This document shows, piece after piece, positions 13,550 through 19,411 of a DNA stretch of 19,411 nt. Location: positions 1-19,411 of the forward strand of contig QAKO01000040.1 in NCBI GenBank assembly GCA_003343765.1. Reading direction: 5' to 3'. Both the position numbers and the translations under genes were made by a program. Within the stretch, counting starts at the first letter, position 1. Each line of letters begins with the position of its first letter. Origin of the DNA: Bacillota bacterium (lineage in GTDB: Bacteria; Bacillota; Clostridia; Christensenellales; Borkfalkiaceae). The notes below the pieces were generated by a model that was not told the DNA's origin, ran no database searches, and saw only the letters and a list, made by a program, of their open reading frames with translations.

Positions 13550-14341
13550 TCAACTTTTTTTCGCCAAAAAATTTTGAAGGTTTTCAGCGAAAATCTTATT
13601 GACCGAACGTTTCGGATAGCCGGCTTTATAGAACAATTCGCGCAGCGAATCTGCATCCGCATAACTTTTCAATCCGTTCGGCAGATCGTCGGTGCCGTTA
13701 AAATCTGTTCCGAAACAAAAACAATGATCCCCGAATTTCTGTACCCCGTAATCCACATGACGAAAAACTTCCTGCATTCCCGCTCCGTTCTCCGCCAGAA
13801 ATTTACCTACAAAGGCGATCCCGATCAACCCGCCCCGATCGACGATCTCTTTAATTTGCGCATCGTCCAGATTCCGCGGATGACGATAAACGCCGCTTAG
13901 ACAAGTGTGCGTATCCGCTATGCAAGGCACTTCGTCGAGCAAATCATAAAAACTGCGCACATTCAGATGAGCGCAGTCCAGCACGATCCCGTTTGCCGCC
14001 AATTTCTTCGCCACCGCCCTGCCGCGCGCGGTCAGTCCGCCGTCGCTCAGACATCCGCCCGCCAATCCGTTTTGTGCATTCCATGTCAAAGACACGCTCA
14101 ACGGATTCCAGCTGCATACTTCTTCTACGTTCCCTTCCTCCAGATACGATGCATCTTCCAAGGCCAGATATAAATTTTTACGTTTCTTTTCTTGCAGCTT
14201 TTTTACAAGGCCGCGCACCGTATCCAGCGACCTTGCGCCGGTGTAGACCGCACAGACACAGCTCTTTACTTCCTTCGAAAGCCCGTCAAGATCGGGCGCG
14301 TTCTCTTCCGTCAAAATATCATTGTGGAAATCTGCTATCAT
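13550..14341 (-). CDS. M19 family (renal-type) dipeptidase
   Basis: This 263-residue metallopeptidase of family M19 is cytoplasmic, with no signal peptide. The first zinc ligands are H6 and D8 in DFHNDIL, directly after the start. The bridging Glu is probably E62 in ALEDASY, followed by H125 (VLDCAHLN), H145 (ADTHTCLSG then HPRNLDD) and D213 (GTDFNG, the family's GSDFDG). The family hydrolyses dipeptides, including some D-residue peptides. It is shorter than most bacterial members (usually above 300). The start is fixed by the need to keep DFHND, yet no Shine-Dalgarno is present: the ten bases before the ATG are A/T with one C. A GC-rich hairpin lies 19 bases upstream. The gene runs toward spo0A, 197 bases away, with no clear terminator between. 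Confidence 0.87.
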   Translation of the reverse strand: MIADFHNDILTEENAPDLDGLSKEVKSCVCAVYTGARSLDTVRGLVKKLQEKKRKNLYLALEDASYLEEGNVEEVCSWNPLSVSLTWNAQNGLAGGCLSDGGLTARGRAVAKKLAANGIVLDCAHLNVRSFYDLLDEVPCIADTHTCLSGVYRHPRNLDDAQIKEIVDRGGLIGIAFVGKFLAENGAGMQEVFRHVDYGVQKFGDHCFCFGTDFNGTDDLPNGLKSYADADSLRELFYKAGYPKRSVNKIFAENLQNFLAKKS

Positions 14342-14359
14342 TTGTTATATATTATGTCG

Positions 14360-14381
14360 CGCGCACGCGCAGGCGTGCGCG
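14360..14381. other. GC-rich hairpin just upstream of the dipeptidase
   Basis: CGCGCACGC (14360-14368) pairs perfectly with GCGTGCGCG (14373-14381) around GCAG. It stands in an AT-rich 260-base gap 19 bases before the dipeptidase ATG. It may be an RNA structure in the leader or a site for a DNA-binding protein; no U tract follows. Confidence 0.45.
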
Positions 14382-14499
14382 TTTAATTGCATTATTCCCC
14401 GTATCGTATTTTCTATACTGCAAAATTCGAGGACGCACACGATTTCTTACAGAAGTCTCATTAATACCTATTCACTTGAAACGACAAGAAATTTTTCTC

Positions 14500-14535
14500 A
14501 AAAAAGAATGAGTCCGGTACAAACCCGAACTCATT
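14500..14535 (-). terminator. Terminator of the dCMP deaminase-cyclophilin operon
   Basis: On the minus strand an 11-bp stem with one G-U pair (14525-14535 with 14507-14517) and a 7-base loop is followed by a U-rich run (14500-14506). It lies about 67 bases after the cyclophilin stop. Confidence 0.85.
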
Positions 14536-14602
14536 GCCAAACATTTTATTTAATTATTTCCAGGTTTTGGGGTTCATTTCAACGATTGTGCATCTGATCC
14601 TT

Positions 14603-15124
14603 TTACCGCGCACGCTTGGGTTCAGGATAATCCATCCCGTACGTTTCCGCCGTCACGGTCTTGATCACCTGCGGTTCCAAAGGCTTGTCACGCATATCCG
14701 TCGCGGTTTTGGCGATCGCATCGACAACGTCCATCCCTTCGATCACTTTCCCGAATGCGGCATATTGCCCGTCCAGATGCGACGCGTTTTCATGCATGAT
14801 GAAAAATTGCGAACCTGCACTGTCCGGCATCATCGAACGCGCCATTGACAATACCCCGCGCAAATGCTTGATATCATTGCCCGCAAATCCGTTCATACGG
14901 AATTCACCCTTGATCGTATACCCCGGGCCGCCCGTACCGTTGCCCGCAGGATCTCCGCCTTGGATCATAAAACCTTCGATCACACGGTGAAACGTCAGCC
15001 CGTCATAAAACCCGTGCCGCACCAGCGAAAGAAAATTGTTTACCGTATTCGGCGCCTTCTCCGGATACAATTCCGCCTTGATCACGCCGCCGTTTTCCAT
15101 CGTAAATGTTACTGTAGGATTCAT
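14603..15124 (-). CDS. Cyclophilin-type peptidylprolyl isomerase
   Basis: This 173-residue single-domain cyclophilin has no signal peptide, so it is cytosolic. It catalyses cis-trans isomerisation of Xaa-Pro bonds in protein folding. Visible motifs are FHRVIEGFMIQGGDP with the catalytic Arg R47, then GTGGPGY, GVLSMAR, AGSQFFI and HLDGQYAAFGKV, in the family order. The usual Trp of the drug-binding HLDGxW segment is Tyr here, as in many bacterial forms that bind cyclosporin poorly. The gene starts 4 bases after the dCMP deaminase stop. Its ribosome site AAAGGAG overlaps that stop, so the two genes form a tight operon. Confidence 0.95.
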   Translation of the reverse strand: MNPTVTFTMENGGVIKAELYPEKAPNTVNNFLSLVRHGFYDGLTFHRVIEGFMIQGGDPAGNGTGGPGYTIKGEFRMNGFAGNDIKHLRGVLSMARSMMPDSAGSQFFIMHENASHLDGQYAAFGKVIEGMDVVDAIAKTATDMRDKPLEPQVIKTVTAETYGMDYPEPKRAR

Positions 15125-15128
15125 TCTT

Positions 15129-15590
15129 TTACTCCTTTTCCAAATCTTCGTATTTCTCTACACGCACGTTCGCTTCCGCAAACAACTGCATGGAAAATTC
15201 ATCCGGATACCCGTTTTTATACACGACCCGCGCGATCCCCGCATTGATGATCATCTTCGCACAGATCACACACGGTTGATGCGTACAATACAGCGTCGCT
15301 CCTTCGATCTTGATCCCAAGCCTCGCCGCCTGTATGATCGCATTCTGCTCCGCATGCACCGCATAACATAACTCCTGCCGCGTACCGCTCGCTATGTTCA
15401 GCTTACGACGCAAACATTCCCCGCGATCCGCACAGCTGATGATCCCAGCAGGCGCTCCGTTATACCCCGTCGTCAAAACACGCTTGTCCAGTACGATCAC
15501 CGCTCCGACATGCCTGTTCTCCTGATAACAGCTCGACCAGCCCGCTACCGTCTCCGTCAGCTCCATGAACCGCTTGTCCCACTTGTTCAT
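15129..15590 (-). CDS. Deoxycytidylate (dCMP) deaminase
   Basis: This 153-residue zinc enzyme of the dCMP deaminase/ComEB type turns dCMP into dUMP for thymidylate synthesis. The catalytic HAE motif is at H79-E81 (VHAEQNAII), and the zinc-binding PCxxC is at residues 106-110 (HQPCVICAK). The N-terminal half has VGAVIV, TGYNGAP and the C53-x5-C59 region typical of this family. Length is normal for the short bacterial form. GGAGG lies 9 bases before the ATG, and a good promoter is at 15623-15651. It heads a two-gene operon with the cyclophilin. Confidence 0.94.
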   Translation of the reverse strand: MNKWDKRFMELTETVAGWSSCYQENRHVGAVIVLDKRVLTTGYNGAPAGIISCADRGECLRRKLNIASGTRQELCYAVHAEQNAIIQAARLGIKIEGATLYCTHQPCVICAKMIINAGIARVVYKNGYPDEFSMQLFAEANVRVEKYEDLEKE

Positions 15591-15622
15591 TCCGTTCTTC
15601 CTCCGTGCTTTCTCTCTCGCTT

Positions 15623-15651
15623 ATTGTACCATATCCCCCTCAGAATTGCAA
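15623..15651 (-). promoter_or_regulatory. Promoter of dCMP deaminase operon
   Basis: On the minus strand, -35 TTGCAA (15646-15651), 17-base spacer, -10 TACAAT (15623-15628), about 33 bases before the start codon. The -35 is the same hexamer as in the LTA-synthase and SRP RNA promoters. Confidence 0.78.
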
Positions 15652-15721
15652 GCGCCGACTTAACTTTTTCCCTCCGCCTTTTTTCTCCCATACCCCCTTC
15701 CCCTCTCCTTTTTCTCTTTCG

Positions 15722-15748
15722 TTAGCACTCAATAAAGAAAAGTGCTAA
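15722..15748. promoter_or_regulatory. CIRCE operator 1 (HrcA site)
   Basis: TTAGCACTC, nine bases, then AAGTGCTAA. This matches the CIRCE consensus (TTAGCACTC-N9-GAGTGCTAA) except for one base of the right arm. It lies upstream of the groES -35 element. Confidence 0.95.
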
Positions 15749-15775
15749 ATTTTTCATTTTTTTTCTTTCAAACGT

Positions 15776-15803
15776 TTGACTTTTCTTTTTTATTGTATAT
15801 AAT
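15776..15803 (+). promoter_or_regulatory. groESL promoter
   Basis: -35 TTGACT (15776-15781), 16-base spacer, -10 TATAAT (15798-15803). It sits between the two CIRCE elements; the second begins 10 bases after the -10, over the expected transcription start. Confidence 0.87.
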
Positions 15804-15813
15804 ATATAGTAAA

Positions 15814-15840
15814 TTAGCACTCAGAACTAACAAGTGCTAA
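15814..15840. promoter_or_regulatory. CIRCE operator 2 (HrcA site)
   Basis: TTAGCACTC, nine bases, then AAGTGCTAA, covering the expected start of the groESL transcript. It is the classic position for HrcA repression and would also form a hairpin in the leader RNA. Confidence 0.96.
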
Positions 15841-15871
15841 CACTTTTTGAAATTTATTGGAGGCGTAACAT

Positions 15872-16156
15872 ATGAACATCAAACCTTTATTTGATAAAGT
15901 TGTTGTTGAAAGCGTTCAGACCGAAGAAAAAACCAAGAGCGGATTTATTCTTCCGTCTTCTGCACAGGAAAAACCGCAGACGGCACGTGTCGTTGCAGTC
16001 GGCCCCGGGGGAAATGTGGACGGCAAAGACGTAAAAATGGTCGTCAAAGTCGGCGACACCATTCTCTTCTCGAAATATTCGGGCAGCGAATTCAAAGTGG
16101 ACGGAAAAGAATTCACGATCATTCGTCAGAGCGACATTCTGGCAATTGTTGAATAA
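15872..16156 (+). CDS. groES: Co-chaperonin GroES (Hsp10)
   Basis: Full-length 94-residue GroES. The N-terminal IKPLFDKVVVE strand and the mobile loop (about residues 16-34, EKTKSGFILP) that contacts GroEL are present. VAVGPGG, VGDTILFSKYSG and IIRQSDILAIVE follow as in the family. It forms the heptameric lid on the GroEL chamber in the cytosol. GGAGG lies 8 bases before the ATG. It is first in a two-gene operon with groEL, 25 bases apart, controlled by two CIRCE sites and thus by HrcA. Confidence 0.98.
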   Translation: MNIKPLFDKVVVESVQTEEKTKSGFILPSSAQEKPQTARVVAVGPGGNVDGKDVKMVVKVGDTILFSKYSGSEFKVDGKEFTIIRQSDILAIVE

Positions 16157-16181
16157 AGTTTGAATTGGGAGGAAACATATT

Positions 16182-17810
16182 ATGGCTAAACAGATTAAAT
16201 ACGGTGACGAAGCAAGAAAAGCCTTGGAAAAAGGCGTCAATACCCTTGCAAATACAGTAAAAATCACGCTCGGGCCGAAAGGCAGAAACGTTGTGCTCGA
16301 TAAGAAATTCGGCGCACCGCTCATCACGAACGACGGTGTGACCATCGCTAAGGAAATTGAGCTGGAAGATCCGTTTGAAAACATGGGCGCTCAGCTCGTC
16401 AAAGAAGTTTCCACGAAAACCAACGACGTTGCAGGCGACGGCACCACTACCGCTGTCGTTCTCGCTCAGGCGATCATCCGCGAAGGACTGAAAAACCTCG
16501 CAGCCGGCGCAAACCCGATCATTCTGCGCCGCGGCATCGACAAAGCTGTCGATACGGCCGTTGCGGAAATCAAAAAGATCTCCAAAACCGTTGACAGCAA
16601 AAAAGCTATCGCTCAGGTCGCTTCCATTTCCGCAGGAGATGAAACCGTCGGTCAGCTCATTTCCGACGCAATGGAAAAAGTCGGCAAAGACGGCGTTATC
16701 ACCGTCGAAGAAGGCAAGACCATGAACACAGAGCTTACCACCGTCGAAGGTATGCAGTTCGACCGCGGCTATGCTTCCGCTTACATGGTCACCAATACGG
16801 ATAAAATGGAAGCCGTTCTCGACACCCCTTATATCCTTATTACCGATAAGAAAATTTCCAATTTGCAGGAGATCCTGCCCATCATCGAACCGCTCGCTCA
16901 GCAAGGCGCTCGCCTCTTGATCATCGCGGAAGATGTGGAAGGTGATGCACTCGCTGCACTCATCGTCAATAAACTCAAAGGCGTGTTCAACTGCGTTGCA
17001 GTCAAAGCACCCGGCTTCGGCGACAGAAGAAAAGCTATGCTCGAAGATATCGCTATCCTTACGGGCGGCACCGTCATCTCTTCCGACCTCGGCTACGAGT
17101 TCAAGGACGTCACACCCGATATGCTCGGCAAAGCTGCTCAGGTTAAAGTTGATAAAGACAACACCACGATCGTCAGCGGCAACGGCGACCCTGAAAATAT
17201 CAAGGCGCGCGTCAACGCCATCAAAGCGCAGATCGCGGAAACCACTTCCGATTATGACAGAGAAAAATTGCAGGAACGCCTTGCAAAACTCGCCGGCGGC
17301 GTAGCAGTCATCAACGTCGGCGCGGCTACCGAAGTCGAAATGAAAGAAAAGAAACTCCGCATCGAGGACGCTCTCGCTGCTACACGTGCGGCTGTTGAAG
17401 AAGGTATCGTACCCGGAGGCGGCGTTGCACTGCTCTCCACTTCCGCTGCATTGAAGAAACTCATCAATACGCTGGAAGGCGACGAGAAAACAGGTGCGCA
17501 GATCATTCTCAAAGCGGTCGAAGAACCGATCCGCCAGATCGCGAAAAACGCTGGTCTGGATGGTTCCGTAATCGTCGAAAAGATCATGGCTTCCAAGAAA
17601 CCCAACTTTGGTTTCGATGCACTGAAAAATGAGTACACCGATATGGTGGAAAGCGGTATCATCGACCCGACCAAAGTTTCCCGCAGCGTTTTGCAGAATG
17701 CAGCTTCCGTGGCGGCTACCCTGCTCACGACAGAAAGCGTCGTAACAGATATCCCCGCTCCCGAGCCTGCAGCTCCCGCAGCCGGCGGCGGCATGGGCGG
17801 TATGTACTAA
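16182..17810 (+). CDS. groEL: Chaperonin GroEL (Hsp60)
   Basis: Full-length 542-residue ATP-dependent chaperonin, acting as a tetradecamer with GroES. The nucleotide site is clear: TLGPKGRNVVL near residues 30-40, then NDGVTIAKEIEL and the catalytic DVAGDGTTTA at about 82-91. The apical domain shows GYASAYMVTN and VKAPGFGDRRKAMLEDIAIL, and the hinge and equatorial part shows GGVAVINVGAATEVEMKEKK and EGIVPGGGVALL. The C-terminus keeps the Gly-Met tail in short form (GGGMGGMY). GGGAGGA lies 8 bases before the ATG. G+C at third positions is high and quite unlike the island genes. A terminator follows about 30 bases after the stop. Confidence 0.99.
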   Translation: MAKQIKYGDEARKALEKGVNTLANTVKITLGPKGRNVVLDKKFGAPLITNDGVTIAKEIELEDPFENMGAQLVKEVSTKTNDVAGDGTTTAVVLAQAIIREGLKNLAAGANPIILRRGIDKAVDTAVAEIKKISKTVDSKKAIAQVASISAGDETVGQLISDAMEKVGKDGVITVEEGKTMNTELTTVEGMQFDRGYASAYMVTNTDKMEAVLDTPYILITDKKISNLQEILPIIEPLAQQGARLLIIAEDVEGDALAALIVNKLKGVFNCVAVKAPGFGDRRKAMLEDIAILTGGTVISSDLGYEFKDVTPDMLGKAAQVKVDKDNTTIVSGNGDPENIKARVNAIKAQIAETTSDYDREKLQERLAKLAGGVAVINVGAATEVEMKEKKLRIEDALAATRAAVEEGIVPGGGVALLSTSAALKKLINTLEGDEKTGAQIILKAVEEPIRQIAKNAGLDGSVIVEKIMASKKPNFGFDALKNEYTDMVESGIIDPTKVSRSVLQNAASVAATLLTTESVVTDIPAPEPAAPAAGGGMGGMY

Positions 17811-17842
17811 GCCGTATCAATCAAATAAATTCAGGCAATAGC

Positions 17843-17872
17843 AAATCTCCCCACTTTGGTGGGGAGGTTTTT
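17843..17872 (+). terminator. groESL terminator
   Basis: An 8-bp GC stem (17847-17854 with 17859-17866), loop TTTG, extended by one G-U and three A-T pairs, is followed by T's. It lies 32 bases after the groEL stop. Confidence 0.9.
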
Positions 17873-18034
17873 GTTTAACCCTGAAATGTACAGTCACCTG
17901 AGCAGCTCCTTAATAGGCACCACGCAAAATTCACTTTCCTTGCAAAAGGAAGCCGTATTTTTATTGCTTCTTTTCCGCCTTTCCCTGATTTTTGCCGATT
18001 CATTCTTTGTACGGCTCTTAATGCTTAAACCAAG
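17873..18034. other. Intergenic stretch, no gene seen
   Basis: Between the convergent groEL and phosphodiesterase genes I see no supported gene in this stretch. The short + strand open frame here starts inside the groESL terminator and ends inside the next hairpin. Confidence 0.4.
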
Positions 18035-18075
18035 AAATCGCCTGTCTGCGCAAATTGAGCGCAGGCAGGCGATTT
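18035..18075 (-). terminator. Hairpin after the phosphodiesterase gene
   Basis: A 17-bp stem (18035-18051 with 18059-18075) with one G-U pair and a 7-base loop lies 39 bases after the stop of the minus-strand gene. The U tail on that strand is weak (ATTTCTTGGTTT). Confidence 0.6.
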
Positions 18076-18114
18076 AAAAACCATATAACTTTACGGCGGC
18101 ATTTCGTCTTTTCG

Positions 18115-18654
18115 TTACTCGATTTTCATGCGGGAAATTTCCTTTCCTTCTATGTCTTTTAAAATCAGCTCAGCATTCTCCAATATGAGATAACTGTTGG
18201 GCGTTCCGCCTTTCGGTAAAGAGACGGAGCCGCAATTCGCCACGACAAGATCTCCGACGCGGCGGATAAAACCAGTATGATAATGACCGTAAAGAAATGC
18301 GTTGCCACAATTTTTCGGCAAATTATCGACACAAAACCGATCGCCGTGCTGTAAAAAAATCTTCTTCCCGCAGTCAAAAATTACCGCTTCCGAAACAAAC
18401 TCAAAATCCGAGATCAAGGTGTCCACGTCGCTGTCACAATTTCCTTTCACGACCGTCAGCTTCTCCGCCAGTCCGTTCAAAACGGCGGCTACCCCCATCG
18501 GATCATACTCCTTCGGCAAAGGATTGCGGGGACCGTGATTATAAATATCTCCCAGCAATACCAACTGATCCGCTTCTTCGGCTTGAAACATTTCCGCTAC
18601 TTTCTCCGCATAATACTTCGACCCGTGTATATCCGATGCGATCAAAAATTTCAT
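18115..18654 (-). CDS. yfcE: YfcE-type metallophosphoesterase
   Basis: This 179-residue enzyme has the calcineurin-like phosphoesterase fold of the YfcE/MJ0936 group. All metal-site motifs are present in order: D8-x-H10 (ASDIHGS), G35-D36, G71-N72-C73-D74 (KGNCDS), H103-G-D105, and G123-H124-Y-H126. The related E. coli YfcE (184 residues) hydrolyses artificial phosphodiesters, and its natural substrate is unclear. The open frame extends up to 18861, but I chose ATG 18654 because it puts the family's MKFLIASDIHG at the N-terminus. The 69 extra residues would be basic, unrelated and overlap the epimerase gene. The ribosome site is weak: GGAG is 13 bases away. It lies 115 bases after the epimerase stop, with a hairpin between. 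Confidence 0.92.
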   Translation of the reverse strand: MKFLIASDIHGSKYYAEKVAEMFQAEEADQLVLLGDIYNHGPRNPLPKEYDPMGVAAVLNGLAEKLTVVKGNCDSDVDTLISDFEFVSEAVIFDCGKKIFLQHGDRFCVDNLPKNCGNAFLYGHYHTGFIRRVGDLVVANCGSVSLPKGGTPNSYLILENAELILKDIEGKEISRMKIE

Positions 18655-18730
18655 AAACGCTTTTCTTCTCCGATCTGTTACCTTCGCCGACAGTCTCTCG
18701 TTTCGTCGGCTGTTTTTTGTCTGAATTGCC

Positions 18731-18761
18731 GCCGCGGAGCACAAACTTTGCGCTCCGCGGC
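18731..18761 (-). terminator. Hairpin after the aldose epimerase gene
   Basis: GCCGCGGAGC (18731-18740) pairs perfectly with 18752-18761, and the inner bases extend the stem with one G-U pair. It begins 8 bases after the minus-strand stop codon. No clear U run follows, but position favours a terminator. A further 6-bp inverted repeat (18686-18691 with 18705-18710) lies in the leader of the phosphodiesterase gene. Confidence 0.55.
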
Positions 18762-18769
18762 ATCCCAGA

Positions 18770-19411
18770 TTATTTTGCAATAAATTTATACGCCGTGACC
18801 GAATGATAAATTTTGTTCTTTTCAAACATACAATCACCCACAGCCGCATACGCAGGCACATTCACGCTGTTGGGAATGTACTGCGTTTCCATGCAGAATC
18901 CGTAATTTCGGTTGTAAAAACCTGATTTCCCTTTCTGGCTCAGTCCGTTCCCCGTATACAACTGCACCGCAGGCATATCTGTATACACTTCCATTGTCAG
19001 ACCGCTCCGTTCGCTTTCCGCTTCCGCAATCTTCCCGTATACACCCGCAGCTTTATTCAATACAAAATTAACGTCATAACCGTCCTGCACACGAATGTCC
19101 GGATCTTCATCATCCCCGATGCGTTCGCCGATCCTGTGCGCCTTACGGAAATCAAAAGGCGTTCCCGTCACGTCGCGGAATTCGCCGTGCGGTATAAGCG
19201 TTTCGTCCGTCGGAGTGATCCTGTCCGCATCGACCGTCAGAAATGTATCCAGTACATTTCCGCTGCCTTCTCCGTCCAGATTAAAATAAGCGTGGTTGGT
19301 CATATTAATCGGCGTCTTTTTGTCGGACATCGCCGTATACTCAATTTTCAGTTCTCCGCCCACCAACGTATAGCAAACCTGTACGCGCAGATTGCCCGGA
19401 TAATTTTCTTC
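18770..19411 (-). CDS. galM: Aldose 1-epimerase (mutarotase), C-terminal part
   Basis: The frame is open through the right edge of the window, so the N-terminus is missing and 213 residues are visible. A TTG at 19366 is not a start: the upstream residues EENYPGNLRVQV are the family's GYPGNL strand. Family motifs are TNHAYFNLDGEGSG, which carries the catalytic His, then TDETLIPHGEFRDVTGTPFDFR, DGYDVNFVL, and CMETQYIPNSVN with the catalytic-base Glu. The enzyme interconverts alpha and beta anomers of hexoses, feeding galactose or glucose use in the cytosol. Nothing visible links it to a sugar operon; that context lies beyond the window. Confidence 0.94.
   Translation of the reverse strand, partial: EENYPGNLRVQVCYTLVGGELKIEYTAMSDKKTPINMTNHAYFNLDGEGSGNVLDTFLTVDADRITPTDETLIPHGEFRDVTGTPFDFRKAHRIGERIGDDEDPDIRVQDGYDVNFVLNKAAGVYGKIAEAESERSGLTMEVYTDMPAVQLYTGNGLSQKGKSGFYNRNYGFCMETQYIPNSVNVPAYAAVGDCMFEKNKIYHSVTAYKFIAK

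Noticed and set aside
13907..14597. Overlapping + strand frames opposite the dipeptidase
   Set aside because: They are shadows of the M19 gene and its AT-rich upstream gap; no domain or ribosome site.
15887..16904. Minus-strand frames opposite groES and groEL
   Set aside because: The chaperonin genes on the + strand are certain.
18655..18861. 69-residue N-terminal extension of the phosphodiesterase
   Set aside because: It is basic, unlike the family, and overlaps the end of the epimerase gene; the family start MKFLIASDIHG is at 18654.
1..19411. CRISPR arrays, insertion sequences and riboswitches
   Set aside because: I looked for regularly spaced repeats, transposase motifs and known aptamer cores and saw none.

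Overview
The window looks like chromosome of a low-to-mid G+C Gram-positive bacterium of the Clostridia type. The signs are a Spo0A homologue, an LTA-synthase-like enzyme, a large Firmicutes-type SRP RNA with an Alu domain, and a groESL operon under CIRCE control. I cannot name a genus. Composition changes abruptly near 2890. The left 2.9 kb is very AT-rich (15 G+C in bases 1081-1140 by hand count), while the rest is much richer (35 G+C in bases 16441-16500).

Region 1 (1 to about 2890) is the right end of an integrated island. It carries a cut-off FRG-domain gene, a DUF262 gene starting inside the FRG stop codon, and a third gene with a possible PD-(D/E)xK-type QxK nuclease motif. These form a candidate three-gene defence cassette. 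The island ends at what reads as the 3' half of a tRNA-Arg(CCU) gene, from the anticodon loop to CCA and followed by a terminator. That is a classic tyrosine-integrase attachment site.

Region 2 (3104 to 8673) starts with an unrecognised membrane protein on the + strand. Facing it is a four-gene minus-strand operon: two halves of a heterodimeric ABC exporter, a small tautomerase and an Mrp/ApbC Fe-S carrier ATPase. Region 3 (9056 to 12031) has an LTA-synthase-like gene and the SRP RNA gene, divergently transcribed from two well-formed promoters. Region 4 (12181 to 15651) is minus-strand: dCMP deaminase plus cyclophilin, an M19 dipeptidase, then spo0A with a small gene behind it. Region 5 (15722 to 17871) is groES-groEL on the + strand with two CIRCE operators. 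Region 6 (18035 to 19411) holds a YfcE-type phosphodiesterase and the C-terminal part of an aldose 1-epimerase, both minus-strand.

Two things stand out. The island-end cassette at the tRNA scar is a plausible undescribed defence system. The Spo0A has a normal DNA-binding domain, but its receiver has Gly where the phosphorylated Asp should be and an eroded acidic pocket, while a perfect 0A box remains upstream of its own promoter.
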